DNA from: Henriciella barbarensis
Lineage (GTDB): Bacteria > Pseudomonadota > Alphaproteobacteria > Caulobacterales > Hyphomonadaceae
DNA: 64,000 nt
Reading direction: 5' to 3'
Assembly (NCBI RefSeq): GCF_003576345.1
Contig: NZ_QWGB01000005.1
Span: 1,302,001-1,366,000, forward strand
The position numbers and the translations under genes were made by a program. How positions within the stretch are numbered: the first letter of the stretch is position 1; the number at the start of each line of letters is the position of its first letter. The notes beneath the pieces are model-generated. The model did no database searches, had not been told where the DNA came from, and saw only the letters and a list, made by a program, of their open reading frames with translations. Shown one piece after another: positions 17,799 through 25,539 of this stretch.

Positions 17799-18196
17799 TG
17801 ATGGACCTCAAGCCCCCGCTTTCCGGCTCTGATCAGGACGAAGCGAAAGAGCTGCGGCCGAAGTTCAATTCTGACGGCCTGATCCCGGCGGTAGCGCAGG
17901 ATAGCGCCACCGACGAAGTGCTTATGATGGCCTGGATGAACGAAGACGCGCTTCGCCAGACAATCGAGACAGGCGAAGCGACCTATTTCTCTCGCTCGCG
18001 TGGCAAGCTCTGGCGCAAGGGGGAGACGTCCGGCAATACACAGTCCGTCGACGAAATCCTTATCGACTGCGATCAGGACACACTCCTCCTCAAGGTGAGT
18101 CAGAAGGGGCCTGCATGTCACACCGACCGGAAATCCTGCTTCTACCGCAAGGTCTCTCCCGATGGGGCGCTATCTTTCGCTGATTTGCCCGTCTAG
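17798..18196 (+). CDS. hisI: Phosphoribosyl-AMP cyclohydrolase
   Basis: HisI opens the purine ring of phosphoribosyl-AMP in histidine synthesis and needs zinc and magnesium. [21 protein letters not shown] and [20 protein letters not shown] are hallmarks, and the zinc-binding cysteines are in [11 protein letters not shown] and [12 protein letters not shown]. The 132-residue monofunctional form without HisE is usual for alphaproteobacteria. It overlaps the CoA-transferase by one base; a second ATG follows directly. There are no other his genes nearby except hisC at 7.7 kb. Confidence 0.94.
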   Translation: MMDLKPPLSGSDQDEAKELRPKFNSDGLIPAVAQDSATDEVLMMAWMNEDALRQTIETGEATYFSRSRGKLWRKGETSGNTQSVDEILIDCDQDTLLLKVSQKGPACHTDRKSCFYRKVSPDGALSFADLPV

Positions 18197-18232
18197 ATTG
18201 GCGAAAGGGCTGATCAACGGGGACCTGGATTA

Positions 18233-19186
18233 ATGAAAAACTTGCCACTTATTTCGCTTGGCGTACTCGCTCTGGCCATGAGCGCCTGCTCTCCGGCAGA
18301 GCCAAGCGCCGATGAAACCGCGCTGACTCCTCCATCGGAGGGCGAGACGTCCGATGATGCGGGCACTGACGCGGCTACTGGCCAATCGCCTTCCTATGCG
18401 ATGGCTTCAGAACCTGCCGAAGAGCTTCAGCTCATCAAGCTCGATTGCGGAACGATCTATGTCTCCGATCTCGATATCTTTTCGGTCGAAGGCGACTATG
18501 CGGGTCAGACCGACACTTTCACTGACACGTGCTGGCTGGTGCGCCATCCGGACGGCGACCTTCTCTGGGATCTCGGGCTTCCGGGCGAACTGGTCGAGGC
18601 CGGTGAGCAGACGCAGGACGTCTTCACCGTATCGCTGGAGAAAACGATTTCCGATCAGCTGATCGAGATGGGCCTCGGCATGTCGGACGTGGAAATGGTT
18701 TCCATTTCTCATAGCCATTTTGATCATGTCGGTCAGGCAGGCGATATCGACGCTTCCACCACCTGGCTCGTCAATGAGGCCGAGTTCAACTTCATGTTTC
18801 CGGAAGCTGGTGCTGAAAGCCAAGCCGAGGGCCAGTCAGAAAGCCAGTTCCCGGCGTTCGAAAACCTGACGCGCGAGACGATTGGCGAAAATCACGATGT
18901 ATTCGGCGACGGCGCTGTGATCATCATGGAAACGCCGGGCCACACGCCTGGCCACGCTTCGCTTCTTGTGAACCTGCCGGAGACCGGTCCTGTCTTTCTG
19001 ACGGGTGATCTCTATCACCGCGAGGAAAGCCGCGAAGGTGAAAGGGTCCCGGCATTCAATACCGATGTCGAAGAGACGCGCGCATCCATCGCAGCGTTCG
19101 AAGCGCGGGCAGAAGAGCTTGGCGCCCGTGTCATCATTCAGCATGAGCCGGCAGATACGAACGATCTTCCGGACGTGATGCGCTAG
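18233..19186 (+). CDS. Secreted MBL-fold hydrolase lipoprotein
   Basis: A 317-residue lipoprotein: signal peptide with lipobox MSAC (Cys near residue 19), then a Ser/Thr/Asp/Glu-rich linker to about residue 60, then a metallo-beta-lactamase domain. Metal ligands are visible in HSHFDHVG, GHTPGHASL and TGDLYH, and a terminal IIQHEPAD. The pattern resembles AttM/AiiA-type N-acyl-homoserine-lactone lactonases, which share HxHxDH and a following Tyr/Asp, but other lactonase or arylsulfatase-like roles are possible. Being lipidated it would work in the periplasm or outer membrane. Confidence 0.8.
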   Translation: MKNLPLISLGVLALAMSACSPAEPSADETALTPPSEGETSDDAGTDAATGQSPSYAMASEPAEELQLIKLDCGTIYVSDLDIFSVEGDYAGQTDTFTDTCWLVRHPDGDLLWDLGLPGELVEAGEQTQDVFTVSLEKTISDQLIEMGLGMSDVEMVSISHSHFDHVGQAGDIDASTTWLVNEAEFNFMFPEAGAESQAEGQSESQFPAFENLTRETIGENHDVFGDGAVIIMETPGHTPGHASLLVNLPETGPVFLTGDLYHREESREGERVPAFNTDVEETRASIAAFEARAEELGARVIIQHEPADTNDLPDVMR

Positions 19187-19210
19187 CTTGAAGCCTTCAG
19201 CCGGTGGCGC

Positions 19211-20197
19211 CTATTCGGCGCTTCCGGTATCAAGGCCGAGCAGCCCCTTCAGGATCTGCATCTGACGGTCAAAAGCCGGTGTACCGGGCGCGACAAGTTC
19301 GACATGCCCGCCGGGAACTTCAATATATTCCGCATCGTCACCGGCCGCTGTCGCTTTCGCGGCATAATCCTGCCCAAGCTGCGGCGGCGCGATGGGGTCG
19401 CGCGCGCTGTTCACAATGATCTGACGTGTACCGAGCGGCAGAAGTGTTGCCGGCGAGGTATCGGAGAAGACATCTGCACGGGCATCGGATGAGGCGCCCG
19501 TCAGCAAGTCCATGATGTCGGCAAGGCAGCCAGCCTCTGTGACCGGCGCGGAGGTCTCAAGGTCTGCGAGACCACCGATGTTCATCACCGCCTTCGGTAA
19601 AAAGGGCTCGTTTGTGTAAAGGGGGCTTCGCTCAGGAATATTTGGTCGCGCCGCTGCCCAGAGAGCGAGGTGTCCGCCAGCTGAGTGGCCCGTGGCTACA
19701 ACGTTCGAGGTGTCGAGACCGAGCGCCGGGCCTTGCTCTGCCAGGGCGTCGACGGCCCGCACCACGTCCAGAAATGTCCCCGGATAGCCGCCGCCGTCCT
19801 CGTCGACGCCGCGATACTCAATGTTCCAGACCGCCATGCCTTCATCGCGAAGAGCGTTGGCCGCGTAGTTCATAAGTGTCCGGTCCGCGATTTCCTTCTG
19901 CCAGCATCCGCCATGGATCATCAGGACCGTCGGGAAGGGTCCCTCGCCAGCTGGCAGCCAGAGATCGATAATGTCTGTTGCGCCGGGGCCCGTCGCGACC
20001 GTCGTGTCGGGCTGCGGAAGCGGGCGTCCCAGCAAGTCGCCCCACTTCATGAGCGCTTCTTCGGCCATGGCTTCCTCTGTAACGTCTGCAACGGTGCGTT
20101 CAGCAGAAGCCACTTCCTCGCTGTCAGACGGATGAGGGGCGTTAGTGCAAGCAGCGAGCAGGAGCGCAACTGCGCAAAGCTGGGATAGAATACGCAA
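19211..20197 (-). CDS. Alpha/beta-hydrolase lipoprotein, kynurenine-formamidase-like
   Basis: A 328-residue protein with a lipoprotein signal (LLAAC, Cys at residue 17). The fold signature MIHGGCWQ fits the HGGxW oxyanion motif typical of the AFMID-type kynurenine formamidase, and the nucleophile is in GHSAGGHLALW; the acid and His are probably in SARDPIAPP and PGGHVEL. Since kynureninase is transcribed from the opposite strand 90 bases away, an arylformamidase acting on N-formylkynurenine is the most attractive guess. An envelope location for this step would be unusual. The start codon is TTG, preceded by TTGGAGCAAGCC. Confidence 0.7.
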   Translation of the reverse strand: MRILSQLCAVALLLAACTNAPHPSDSEEVASAERTVADVTEEAMAEEALMKWGDLLGRPLPQPDTTVATGPGATDIIDLWLPAGEGPFPTVLMIHGGCWQKEIADRTLMNYAANALRDEGMAVWNIEYRGVDEDGGGYPGTFLDVVRAVDALAEQGPALGLDTSNVVATGHSAGGHLALWAAARPNIPERSPLYTNEPFLPKAVMNIGGLADLETSAPVTEAGCLADIMDLLTGASSDARADVFSDTSPATLLPLGTRQIIVNSARDPIAPPQLGQDYAAKATAAGDDAEYIEVPGGHVELVAPGTPAFDRQMQILKGLLGLDTGSAE

Positions 20198-20289
20198 AGG
20201 CTTGCTCCAACAGATGAATCTCCATTGATCTGCCCGCCAAGCCGCGCAATGGCAAGAGAACCGAATGTGCCCACAAGGGTTAATGCCAG

Positions 20290-21525
20290 ATGATCTATAA
20301 TTGCCCCTCTAGCCGCGATAGCGCGATTGCCAGCGACCGGCACGACATCCTTGCCCATGCGCGCGAAGCTTTCGACGTGGAAGGCGGCCTGATCTATCTG
20401 GTGGGGCATTCGCTTGGCCCGGCCACGCACAATGCGCTCGACGCGCTGCACCAGGCGGCCAAGTATGACTGGCGCCGCGGATTGGTGCGGTCATGGAATA
20501 GTGCCGGCTGGTTCACGCTCGCCAAGGCGACAGGGGCCCAGCTTGCCCGCCTGGTCGGCGCCCGCCAACAGGAAGTCATGATCGCTGACAGCGTCTCTGC
20601 GAATATCTTCAAGCTCGCCTCCGCGGCGCTCTCGGCTGGTCTGCCTGCGTCCAGCACCCTCATCATCGAAGAGGATGAATTCCCGACCGACCAGTATATT
20701 ACCGAGGCTCTTTCAACGCTTCAGGGCGCTGACTTCCGGCGGGTCGAGGCAGGTCGGGGCATTGCTGCTATGCAGGAAACCGGCGGCATCCTTATCCGCA
20801 GTCTCGTCAATTATCGAAACGCTGAGCGCCGTGACATGGCCACAGAGGAAAAGCTCGCTCAGCAAGCAGGCGGTCTCATTATCTGGGACCTCAGCCATGC
20901 AACAGGCGTGATTGAAGTCGCGCTGAACAAGGCAAGCGCAAGGCTCGCCACAGGGTGCACCTACAAATATCTGAACGGTGGCCCGGGCGCGCCGTCATTC
21001 CTTTATGTCGAAAAAGATCTGATCGAAAAGCTCGAAAGCCCGATGCCAGGCTGGATGGGCCATGCCAGCCCGTTCACCTTCGATCCGGAATACACCCCGG
21101 CAGATGATATTACCCGCTTTGCCAACGGGACCCCGCCTATCCTGTCGCTTGCGGCGCTTTCTGGTGCTCTCGAAGCCTTCGAAGCGCTGGATCTATCGCT
21201 TGTCGCGGCAAAGGCACGGGCCTTGGGTGACCTTGTGACGACGCGTGCGGGTGATGTCGGCCTCACTGTGGGCTCGCCGGTTCAGGGCAAAGACCGCGGC
21301 GGGCATGTCAGCTTCAGTCACCCCCATGCGCACGAAATCGTCCGGGCCCTAGCCGCGCGCAATATTTTCGCGGATTTCCGCGCGCCCGACACCATCCGTT
21401 TCGGCCTTTCTCCGCTTTTCCTGCGCTTCATCGATGTCTGGGACGCGATGGACGCGCTGGCAGATATTCTCGAGACCGAAAGCTGGAACAAGGAAGAGTA
21501 CCGCGAGCGCGCAGCCGTCACCTGA
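20290..21525 (+). CDS. kynU: Kynureninase
   Basis: This PLP enzyme cleaves kynurenine or 3-hydroxykynurenine to alanine and anthranilate or 3-hydroxyanthranilate. YLVGHSLGPATHNALDAL is the family's opening motif, DFR..., WDLSHATGVIEV follows, and the PLP-binding lysine is in GCTYKYLNGGPGAPSFLYV. The last segment FADFRAPDTIRFGLSPLFLRF binds the substrate carboxylate. The 411 residues are of normal length. It is divergent from the formamidase-like lipoprotein, and its 3' end is 42 bases from the left end of the island. Confidence 0.95.
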   Translation: MIYNCPSSRDSAIASDRHDILAHAREAFDVEGGLIYLVGHSLGPATHNALDALHQAAKYDWRRGLVRSWNSAGWFTLAKATGAQLARLVGARQQEVMIADSVSANIFKLASAALSAGLPASSTLIIEEDEFPTDQYITEALSTLQGADFRRVEAGRGIAAMQETGGILIRSLVNYRNAERRDMATEEKLAQQAGGLIIWDLSHATGVIEVALNKASARLATGCTYKYLNGGPGAPSFLYVEKDLIEKLESPMPGWMGHASPFTFDPEYTPADDITRFANGTPPILSLAALSGALEAFEALDLSLVAAKARALGDLVTTRAGDVGLTVGSPVQGKDRGGHVSFSHPHAHEIVRALAARNIFADFRAPDTIRFGLSPLFLRFIDVWDAMDALADILETESWNKEEYRERAAVT

Positions 21526-21567
21526 GGCCGCATACCTCGACAGACATTTCAAATAGTAAGCGCTGGA

Positions 21568-21620
21568 ATTGGCGACCCCGACAGGATTCGAACCTGTGAC
21601 CTACAGATTAGGAATCTGTT
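21568..21620. repeat. Left attachment repeat (tRNA-Arg 3' fragment)
   Basis: These 53 bases are identical to 37636-37688. They contain the 3' half of tRNA-Arg(CCT) on the minus strand, from the anticodon stem to CCA (TGG at 21570-21572), without its 5' half: after 21620 the sequence no longer resembles the tRNA. This is the displaced end produced by site-specific integration. Confidence 0.9.
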
Positions 21621-21733
21621 TTAGTACATACTCTCACGTACCGGCGCGCACGCTAGTACCCTGAAGACACTGGAAATAATATAAGACGTTTACGAATTTA
21701 GCACTCTCACTAACGAGGCGGAGCGAAGTTGCC

Positions 21734-21752
21734 TGCTTCCATATTGCTTCCA
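21734..21752. promoter_or_regulatory. Candidate integrase arm-type site (left)
   Basis: TGCTTCCATATTGCTTCCA occurs here and at 37572-37590, in the same orientation, once at each end of the island. Within it GCTTCCA is itself repeated. The position about 0.1 kb inside each attachment repeat is that expected of accessory integrase-binding sites. Confidence 0.45.
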
Positions 21753-21762
21753 TGGAGAGTGT

Positions 21763-22959
21763 ATGCCCAATGCAAAGCGCAGAGAAAAACTTACAAAGAC
21801 GATGGTTGAGAAACTTCAGCCAGAAGAGAAAGAATTTACGGTTTGGGATATCGAAGTCAAAAGCTTCTTCGTTCGTGTCCTCCCATCCGGCACAAAATCA
21901 TTCGGAGTGTTTTACCGGGACGAACGCGGACGCCAGCACAAGCGTAGCTTTGGTAGATTCCCGGACATTCGCGTCAGCGATGCTAGGGAAAAGGCTTCAT
22001 TTGTTCGTTCCGACATCAAGCGCGGTTATGACCAATTTGAAGAACAAAACAAGAAGCGCGGTATTCCTAGCCTGTCGGACTACTGGACTGTCTATTTGAA
22101 TGATCATGCTAAGCCGAACAAAGCGGCTCGGTCGGTTCAGGAAGACGAGTCGCTTTGGAAGAACAGACTCGCGCCAACCTTTGGCCACCTGTCCCTAGAC
22201 GAGATATCAAAAGCCAGCGTACGCCGCTGGCACAAAAGCGAACCGAAGCGCTTTACGGCCGCGAACCGTGCTTTGATGTTGCTCTCAAAGATGATGAACA
22301 TGGCCATTGATGACGAGCTCATAGAAAGGAATCCATGCAAAGGAATCGATCACTTTCCTGAAAAAGCGAGAGAGTACGTTCCTACAAAGGCGGAGCTCCA
22401 AAAATTCTATGAGGCGATTGGAGCCGACCAAGACCGCGGTGCAGCGACGATGACCGAGCTGCTTTTCTACACAGGCGGTCGACGTGGCGAAGCGCTAAAT
22501 GCGACATGGAAAGAATTTGATCTTGATAAGGGTGTCTGGATTGTACCTGCTGAACACATCAAGAACGGGAAGCGCCTCAAGCAAAGGATAAGGAGAAGGC
22601 TTCCACCCGCCGCCGTTGAACTACTCCGTGAGTGGCAATACGAAAGTGGATGTTCAAGCGGATACGTATTCCCTAGTCTGACAGATCCAAACAAGCCTCG
22701 GTATGATATAAAGGCCTTTTGGAATCGCGTGAGAAAGCGTTCAGGCCTAAGTGAATTCCGAACTCACGATATCCGGCACACATTCGCTTCGCTGGCCTTG
22801 GAGCAGGGTTATTCGCTGGCTCAGATTGGTGCGGAACTTGGCCATAGGTCACCCCAAACAACTCTTCGGTATGCCCACCGTGATTTTACTAGCGCCAACA
22901 GCCCTGCGTCTGGCGTTGCGGAAGTCTTGGGAATGGCAATCAAAGCTACAGATTCTTAG
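21763..22959 (+). CDS. int: Tyrosine recombinase/integrase of the island
   Basis: A 398-residue P4-type integrase. The N-terminus (ending about residue 90) is the arm-binding DUF4102-like domain (VWDIEVKSFFVRVLPSGTKSFGVFYRDERG), followed by a SAM-like core-binding domain, then the catalytic domain. Catalytic residues are Arg in YTGGRRGEALN, His-x-x-Arg in HDIRHTFASLA, His in LGHRSPQTTLRYAH and the Tyr in that stretch. It should cut at the 53-bp repeats. It starts at the ATG at 21763 or the frame nearby, about 140 bases right of the left repeat, and reads into the island. Confidence 0.95.
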   Translation: MPNAKRREKLTKTMVEKLQPEEKEFTVWDIEVKSFFVRVLPSGTKSFGVFYRDERGRQHKRSFGRFPDIRVSDAREKASFVRSDIKRGYDQFEEQNKKRGIPSLSDYWTVYLNDHAKPNKAARSVQEDESLWKNRLAPTFGHLSLDEISKASVRRWHKSEPKRFTAANRALMLLSKMMNMAIDDELIERNPCKGIDHFPEKAREYVPTKAELQKFYEAIGADQDRGAATMTELLFYTGGRRGEALNATWKEFDLDKGVWIVPAEHIKNGKRLKQRIRRRLPPAAVELLREWQYESGCSSGYVFPSLTDPNKPRYDIKAFWNRVRKRSGLSEFRTHDIRHTFASLALEQGYSLAQIGAELGHRSPQTTLRYAHRDFTSANSPASGVAEVLGMAIKATDS

Positions 22960-23369
22960 ACTGCTTAATCATGAGAGATTCGAAGCGCTTGTGCTCTGGT
23001 AGTTGCTAGGAAGACTCCGGCAATTCGTGCTGTCAGGTCAACGTGTGGTGTATCCAGCCACGATCATCAATTCCGATATCGTCACCCTTATACTTTCCGA
23101 ACGCACGACGCAGACTGGCAACGGCGTCCACTCGCGCTCGTTCGCTCCGACACAGGTCGCCGTCGGAGTTCTATTTCCGCCGATTTAGACCCAACTAAGT
23201 TGCCAGAATATCGACGCGCGAAATCTCCGATCACTATTGGAAAGGACGCTTGACGGTTGTGTAAGGGATCAATTCATCGCCGTGCGTGAGATTTGAAAGA
23301 GAAGCTCCCTCATTCGCTTATTCGACGAATTGAGCGAACCTCTCTTACCCCCACCATGTTGCTGGATGA
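22960..23369. other. Intergenic, about 410 bases, possible gene remnant
   Basis: No confident gene. On the minus strand a 33-codon frame (23131 to 23033, GTG start) encodes a peptide containing LRRAFGKYKGDDIGIDD and ends in a TGA. It might be the remnant of a short island protein, but I cannot support it further. The minus-strand regulator gene ends at the right edge. Confidence 0.35.
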
Positions 23370-23774
23370 TTAGCTAAGGTAATCAGGCTTGTAGTGGTCC
23401 CACACCGCCGGGTTGCCATCTATATAGATGCTCCTGGCGATCTCGATCATTGGGTACTCCCATTTAGGCACGGTGTGACTCGCTGCTTCGAAGACTTCTT
23501 CCCTGACGTCCGGGTCATCGATCTGCGCATCAACGAACAAGGGGATCAGGACCGCTTGGTCGACGTTTAGGAGTTCCGCTAGCTTCGGAAGGTGTCGCCA
23601 GCTGGGTTTGCCTTTCCCGTCGATCCATTGTTGAACCGCATGATGCCGAGTGTAGCCGAGTTCTTTGGCAATTTTCTCGACCGTGAGCTCGCTCTGTTTG
23701 TCAATCGTGTGCGCGAACCAGTGACGAAAGCGCTCTCCGGAATACTGTTTGTCCGCGAAATTTAGGTTGGTCAT
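23370..23774 (-). CDS. Helix-turn-helix (XRE-like) protein of the island
   Basis: A 134-residue protein whose central part reads TVEKIAKELGYTRHHAVQQW...SWRHLPKLAELLNVD, the pattern of a Cro/C1-type DNA-binding domain at about residues 30-75. The last 55 residues are acidic and contain Pro-Trp-rich WEYPMIEIARSIYIDG, a region that I do not recognise. It is likely the island's transcriptional regulator. ATG follows GAAGAGGTAAAAA. It is isolated between two intergenic regions and is read away from the regions to its left. Confidence 0.65.
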   Translation of the reverse strand: MTNLNFADKQYSGERFRHWFAHTIDKQSELTVEKIAKELGYTRHHAVQQWIDGKGKPSWRHLPKLAELLNVDQAVLIPLFVDAQIDDPDVREEVFEAASHTVPKWEYPMIEIARSIYIDGNPAVWDHYKPDYLS

Positions 23775-24083
23775 TTTTTACCTCTTCTTTGTGTTGTCGA
23801 TGAGGTGAGTATGGTCACTGATTACCTGGCGTTCAAATGGCAAATGAAATAAAAACAAGGCATTATTAGTCATCATTGAGCGACGAAACTATAAGGGAGT
23901 TTCTATAGATATCGGCAAAATCTGGCGGCAATACCGTCCGCGTTTTCGCTGGATTTCTAAGACTTCGGATAACGGCGCGACGAGGACTTAGCCTGCAGCA
24001 AGCCTTTCCCTAGCCATTCAGGTTTTCGCTCGGGTGCAGAGGCGGTAGAGACATGTGTTCTCATCTCCGTCTCCTGGACCGCG
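23775..24083. other. Intergenic upstream of the HTH gene
   Basis: About 310 bases, AT-rich near 23830-23880. It should hold the promoter of the HTH gene and perhaps its own operator. I see no convincing open frame or hairpin. Confidence 0.4.
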
Positions 24084-24365
24084 TCAGTCGCTGCCAAATT
24101 CCTTTAAGATCGCCAGCGCCTGATCGCGAAGGATCTCAAGCTTGCTTTCATGTGTCAGGAAGCGGAGGTTATCGGCAGATGTCGGTTGAGATTGCTGACT
24201 GTAAGAGCGCCAGGACACTCTGAGAGAGCGTAGCTCAGAGGTAACGTCCATGATGTAGTGCTCCACCGCTGAACGTGTTGTCAGTCCCGATGGCAGGCCG
24301 GAGGCGCTTACAAACTGGCTTCTGATGCGAAAGCCGGGTGTTGTTTTCTGCTTGTTAGGCGTCAT
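24084..24365 (-). CDS. Hypothetical 93-residue protein
   Basis: Not recognised. The product is basic at the N-terminus (MTPNKQKTTPGFRIRSQF) and then mixed helical, with ELRSLRVSWRSY in the middle and HESKLEILRDQALAILKEFG at the C-terminus. The latter could be an amphipathic helix for dimerisation. There are no membrane segments. It begins at an ATG but has no clear ribosome site, so the call rests on length and position between two intergenic regions. It could be spurious. Confidence 0.4.
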   Translation of the reverse strand: MTPNKQKTTPGFRIRSQFVSASGLPSGLTTRSAVEHYIMDVTSELRSLRVSWRSYSQQSQPTSADNLRFLTHESKLEILRDQALAILKEFGSD

Positions 24366-24723
24366 GGTTGGAGGCCGTTTTTACTGCTTCGCGTCGTGGC
24401 TATTCTTTCAGAGTGCGCAGCCTAGACCTGAGCAATTATCGTCTTCAAGTTGAGATGTGTGTAGTCCGGATTTGGTATCATTTTCCATCGGCGCGAAACG
24501 GAAGCGAATGGACGAAACCTGAATACTGGTTCGTGTTGCAGTTGTTGTCGAAGACCAATGAAAAAGGCTGTCAGACCGTAGGGGGTCCGACAGCCTAAGC
24601 GTAGGAAGAACCGGGTATCCATCGACGGTTGGTTCTCGCCTACTTTTGCCGACTTATTATGGGTGTATGCTTGGTCAAGTTTTAACGCCGATTTCTGACA
24701 TCGTGCGCTCGACTGGGAAGCGA
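24366..24723. other. Intergenic, about 360 bases, with a terminator
   Basis: Short overlapping frames on both strands are not supported: the only clear structure is the terminator at 24561-24596. Nothing else stands out. Confidence 0.5.
24561..24596 (-). terminator. Intrinsic terminator after the 24724-25308 gene
   Basis: AGGCTGTCAGACC and GGTCCGACAGCCT form a 13-base stem with one mismatch around a loop GTAGGG. On the minus strand the stem is followed by TTTTT. It lies about 130 bases beyond the stop of the gene at 24724. Confidence 0.8.
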
Positions 24724-25308
24724 TCAGACGAAATGAGACGAGCTGCCGGCCCCTTTCCAGAGATGCTGGATCTGCTTTGATGGAAATGACGCCATCTCAG
24801 ACGAGTAAACCGGATAGAGATGGTTCAGGACCTGTTCAATCGCGCCGTCGTAGCAGCCGAATTCCATGAGATCTTCACAAAGCGCCTCAACTTCAATCAG
24901 GTCGGTCGCGAGGTGTTCGAGCTCTTCATCGCTGATGTCGTAGGAGGCGCCGGTCGTCTCAATTCCTAGAGCCTTCGCAAGCCTGCGCCCCAATTGCGTG
25001 TTTATCAGCACCTGAACGACCAGGAGATCGTCGTCTGAAATACCGAAGCCGTCATCGGAGAATGTGCCGCCTTCGCAAATCGCATCGGCCTTCCTGAGTA
25101 TCTTGCGAACAAGTTCGATGACCTGAACGAAACCGACGTTTTGATCACCCTTCCAATCCAAACCCATTACGCACGTCTCAAACGAGGTCTGGTCTTTGAA
25201 GAATGTCTTGATGAGTTCATCCTGTTCGCTGACCGTTATGTCGGACCAATTCGTTGATCCCAGATGACGCGTCAGTAGGCTATTCGATGTTGTATACGCC
25301 TGAAGCAT
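24724..25308 (-). CDS. Hypothetical acidic 194-residue island protein
   Basis: Not recognised. It is strongly acidic (many Asp/Glu, for example ISDDDLLVVQVL and ISDEELEHLATDLIEVEALCEDL), probably all-helical, with four cysteines that show no metal-like spacing. No membrane or signal sequence is seen. The gene is a self-contained unit: a leader with two inverted repeats lies immediately upstream (25313-25379) and a terminator follows downstream. Such autonomy suggests dedicated regulation. An accessory regulatory or antitoxin-like protein is conceivable but not shown. Confidence 0.6.
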   Translation of the reverse strand: MLQAYTTSNSLLTRHLGSTNWSDITVSEQDELIKTFFKDQTSFETCVMGLDWKGDQNVGFVQVIELVRKILRKADAICEGGTFSDDGFGISDDDLLVVQVLINTQLGRRLAKALGIETTGASYDISDEELEHLATDLIEVEALCEDLMEFGCYDGAIEQVLNHLYPVYSSEMASFPSKQIQHLWKGAGSSSHFV

Positions 25309-25312
25309 ATCT

Positions 25313-25379
25313 GTGCTCCCTTGTTCTTGGGGAGCACGATAACTGACAACTCCTAACTATTGGTTCCGGTCGTTGTCAG
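25313..25379 (-). promoter_or_regulatory. Ribosome-site hairpin plus operator-like repeat
   Basis: GTGCTCCC (25313-25320) and GGGAGCAC (25330-25337) are perfect complements. On the minus strand the arm GGGAGC is the only ribosome site, 6 bases before the ATG at 25308, so folding would hide it. Further upstream CTGACAAC (25343) and GTTGTCAG (25372) form another perfect 8-base inverted repeat, in the likely promoter region. Confidence 0.55.
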
Positions 25380-25539
25380 CTTAGCGGATGCCTTGGAGTT
25401 AACGGTGGGTCTCAGCGCAATAAGGGGGTCGAGCAGCAAAAGACTACCAAGATTGCGATGCATTCCAAATTAGTGGCTGGGACGAGATCTCGTTGGCAAG
25501 CGCATCAATGACGGATCGATCCCTCGTCTAGGCGCTCTG

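Noticed and set aside
21573-21650. Second complete tRNA-Arg at the left end of the island
   Set aside because: Only the 3' half is present; no 5' acceptor or D-arm follows.
24368-24622. Overlapping short frames on both strands
   Set aside because: They cross the terminator hairpin at 24561-24596 and have no recognisable features.
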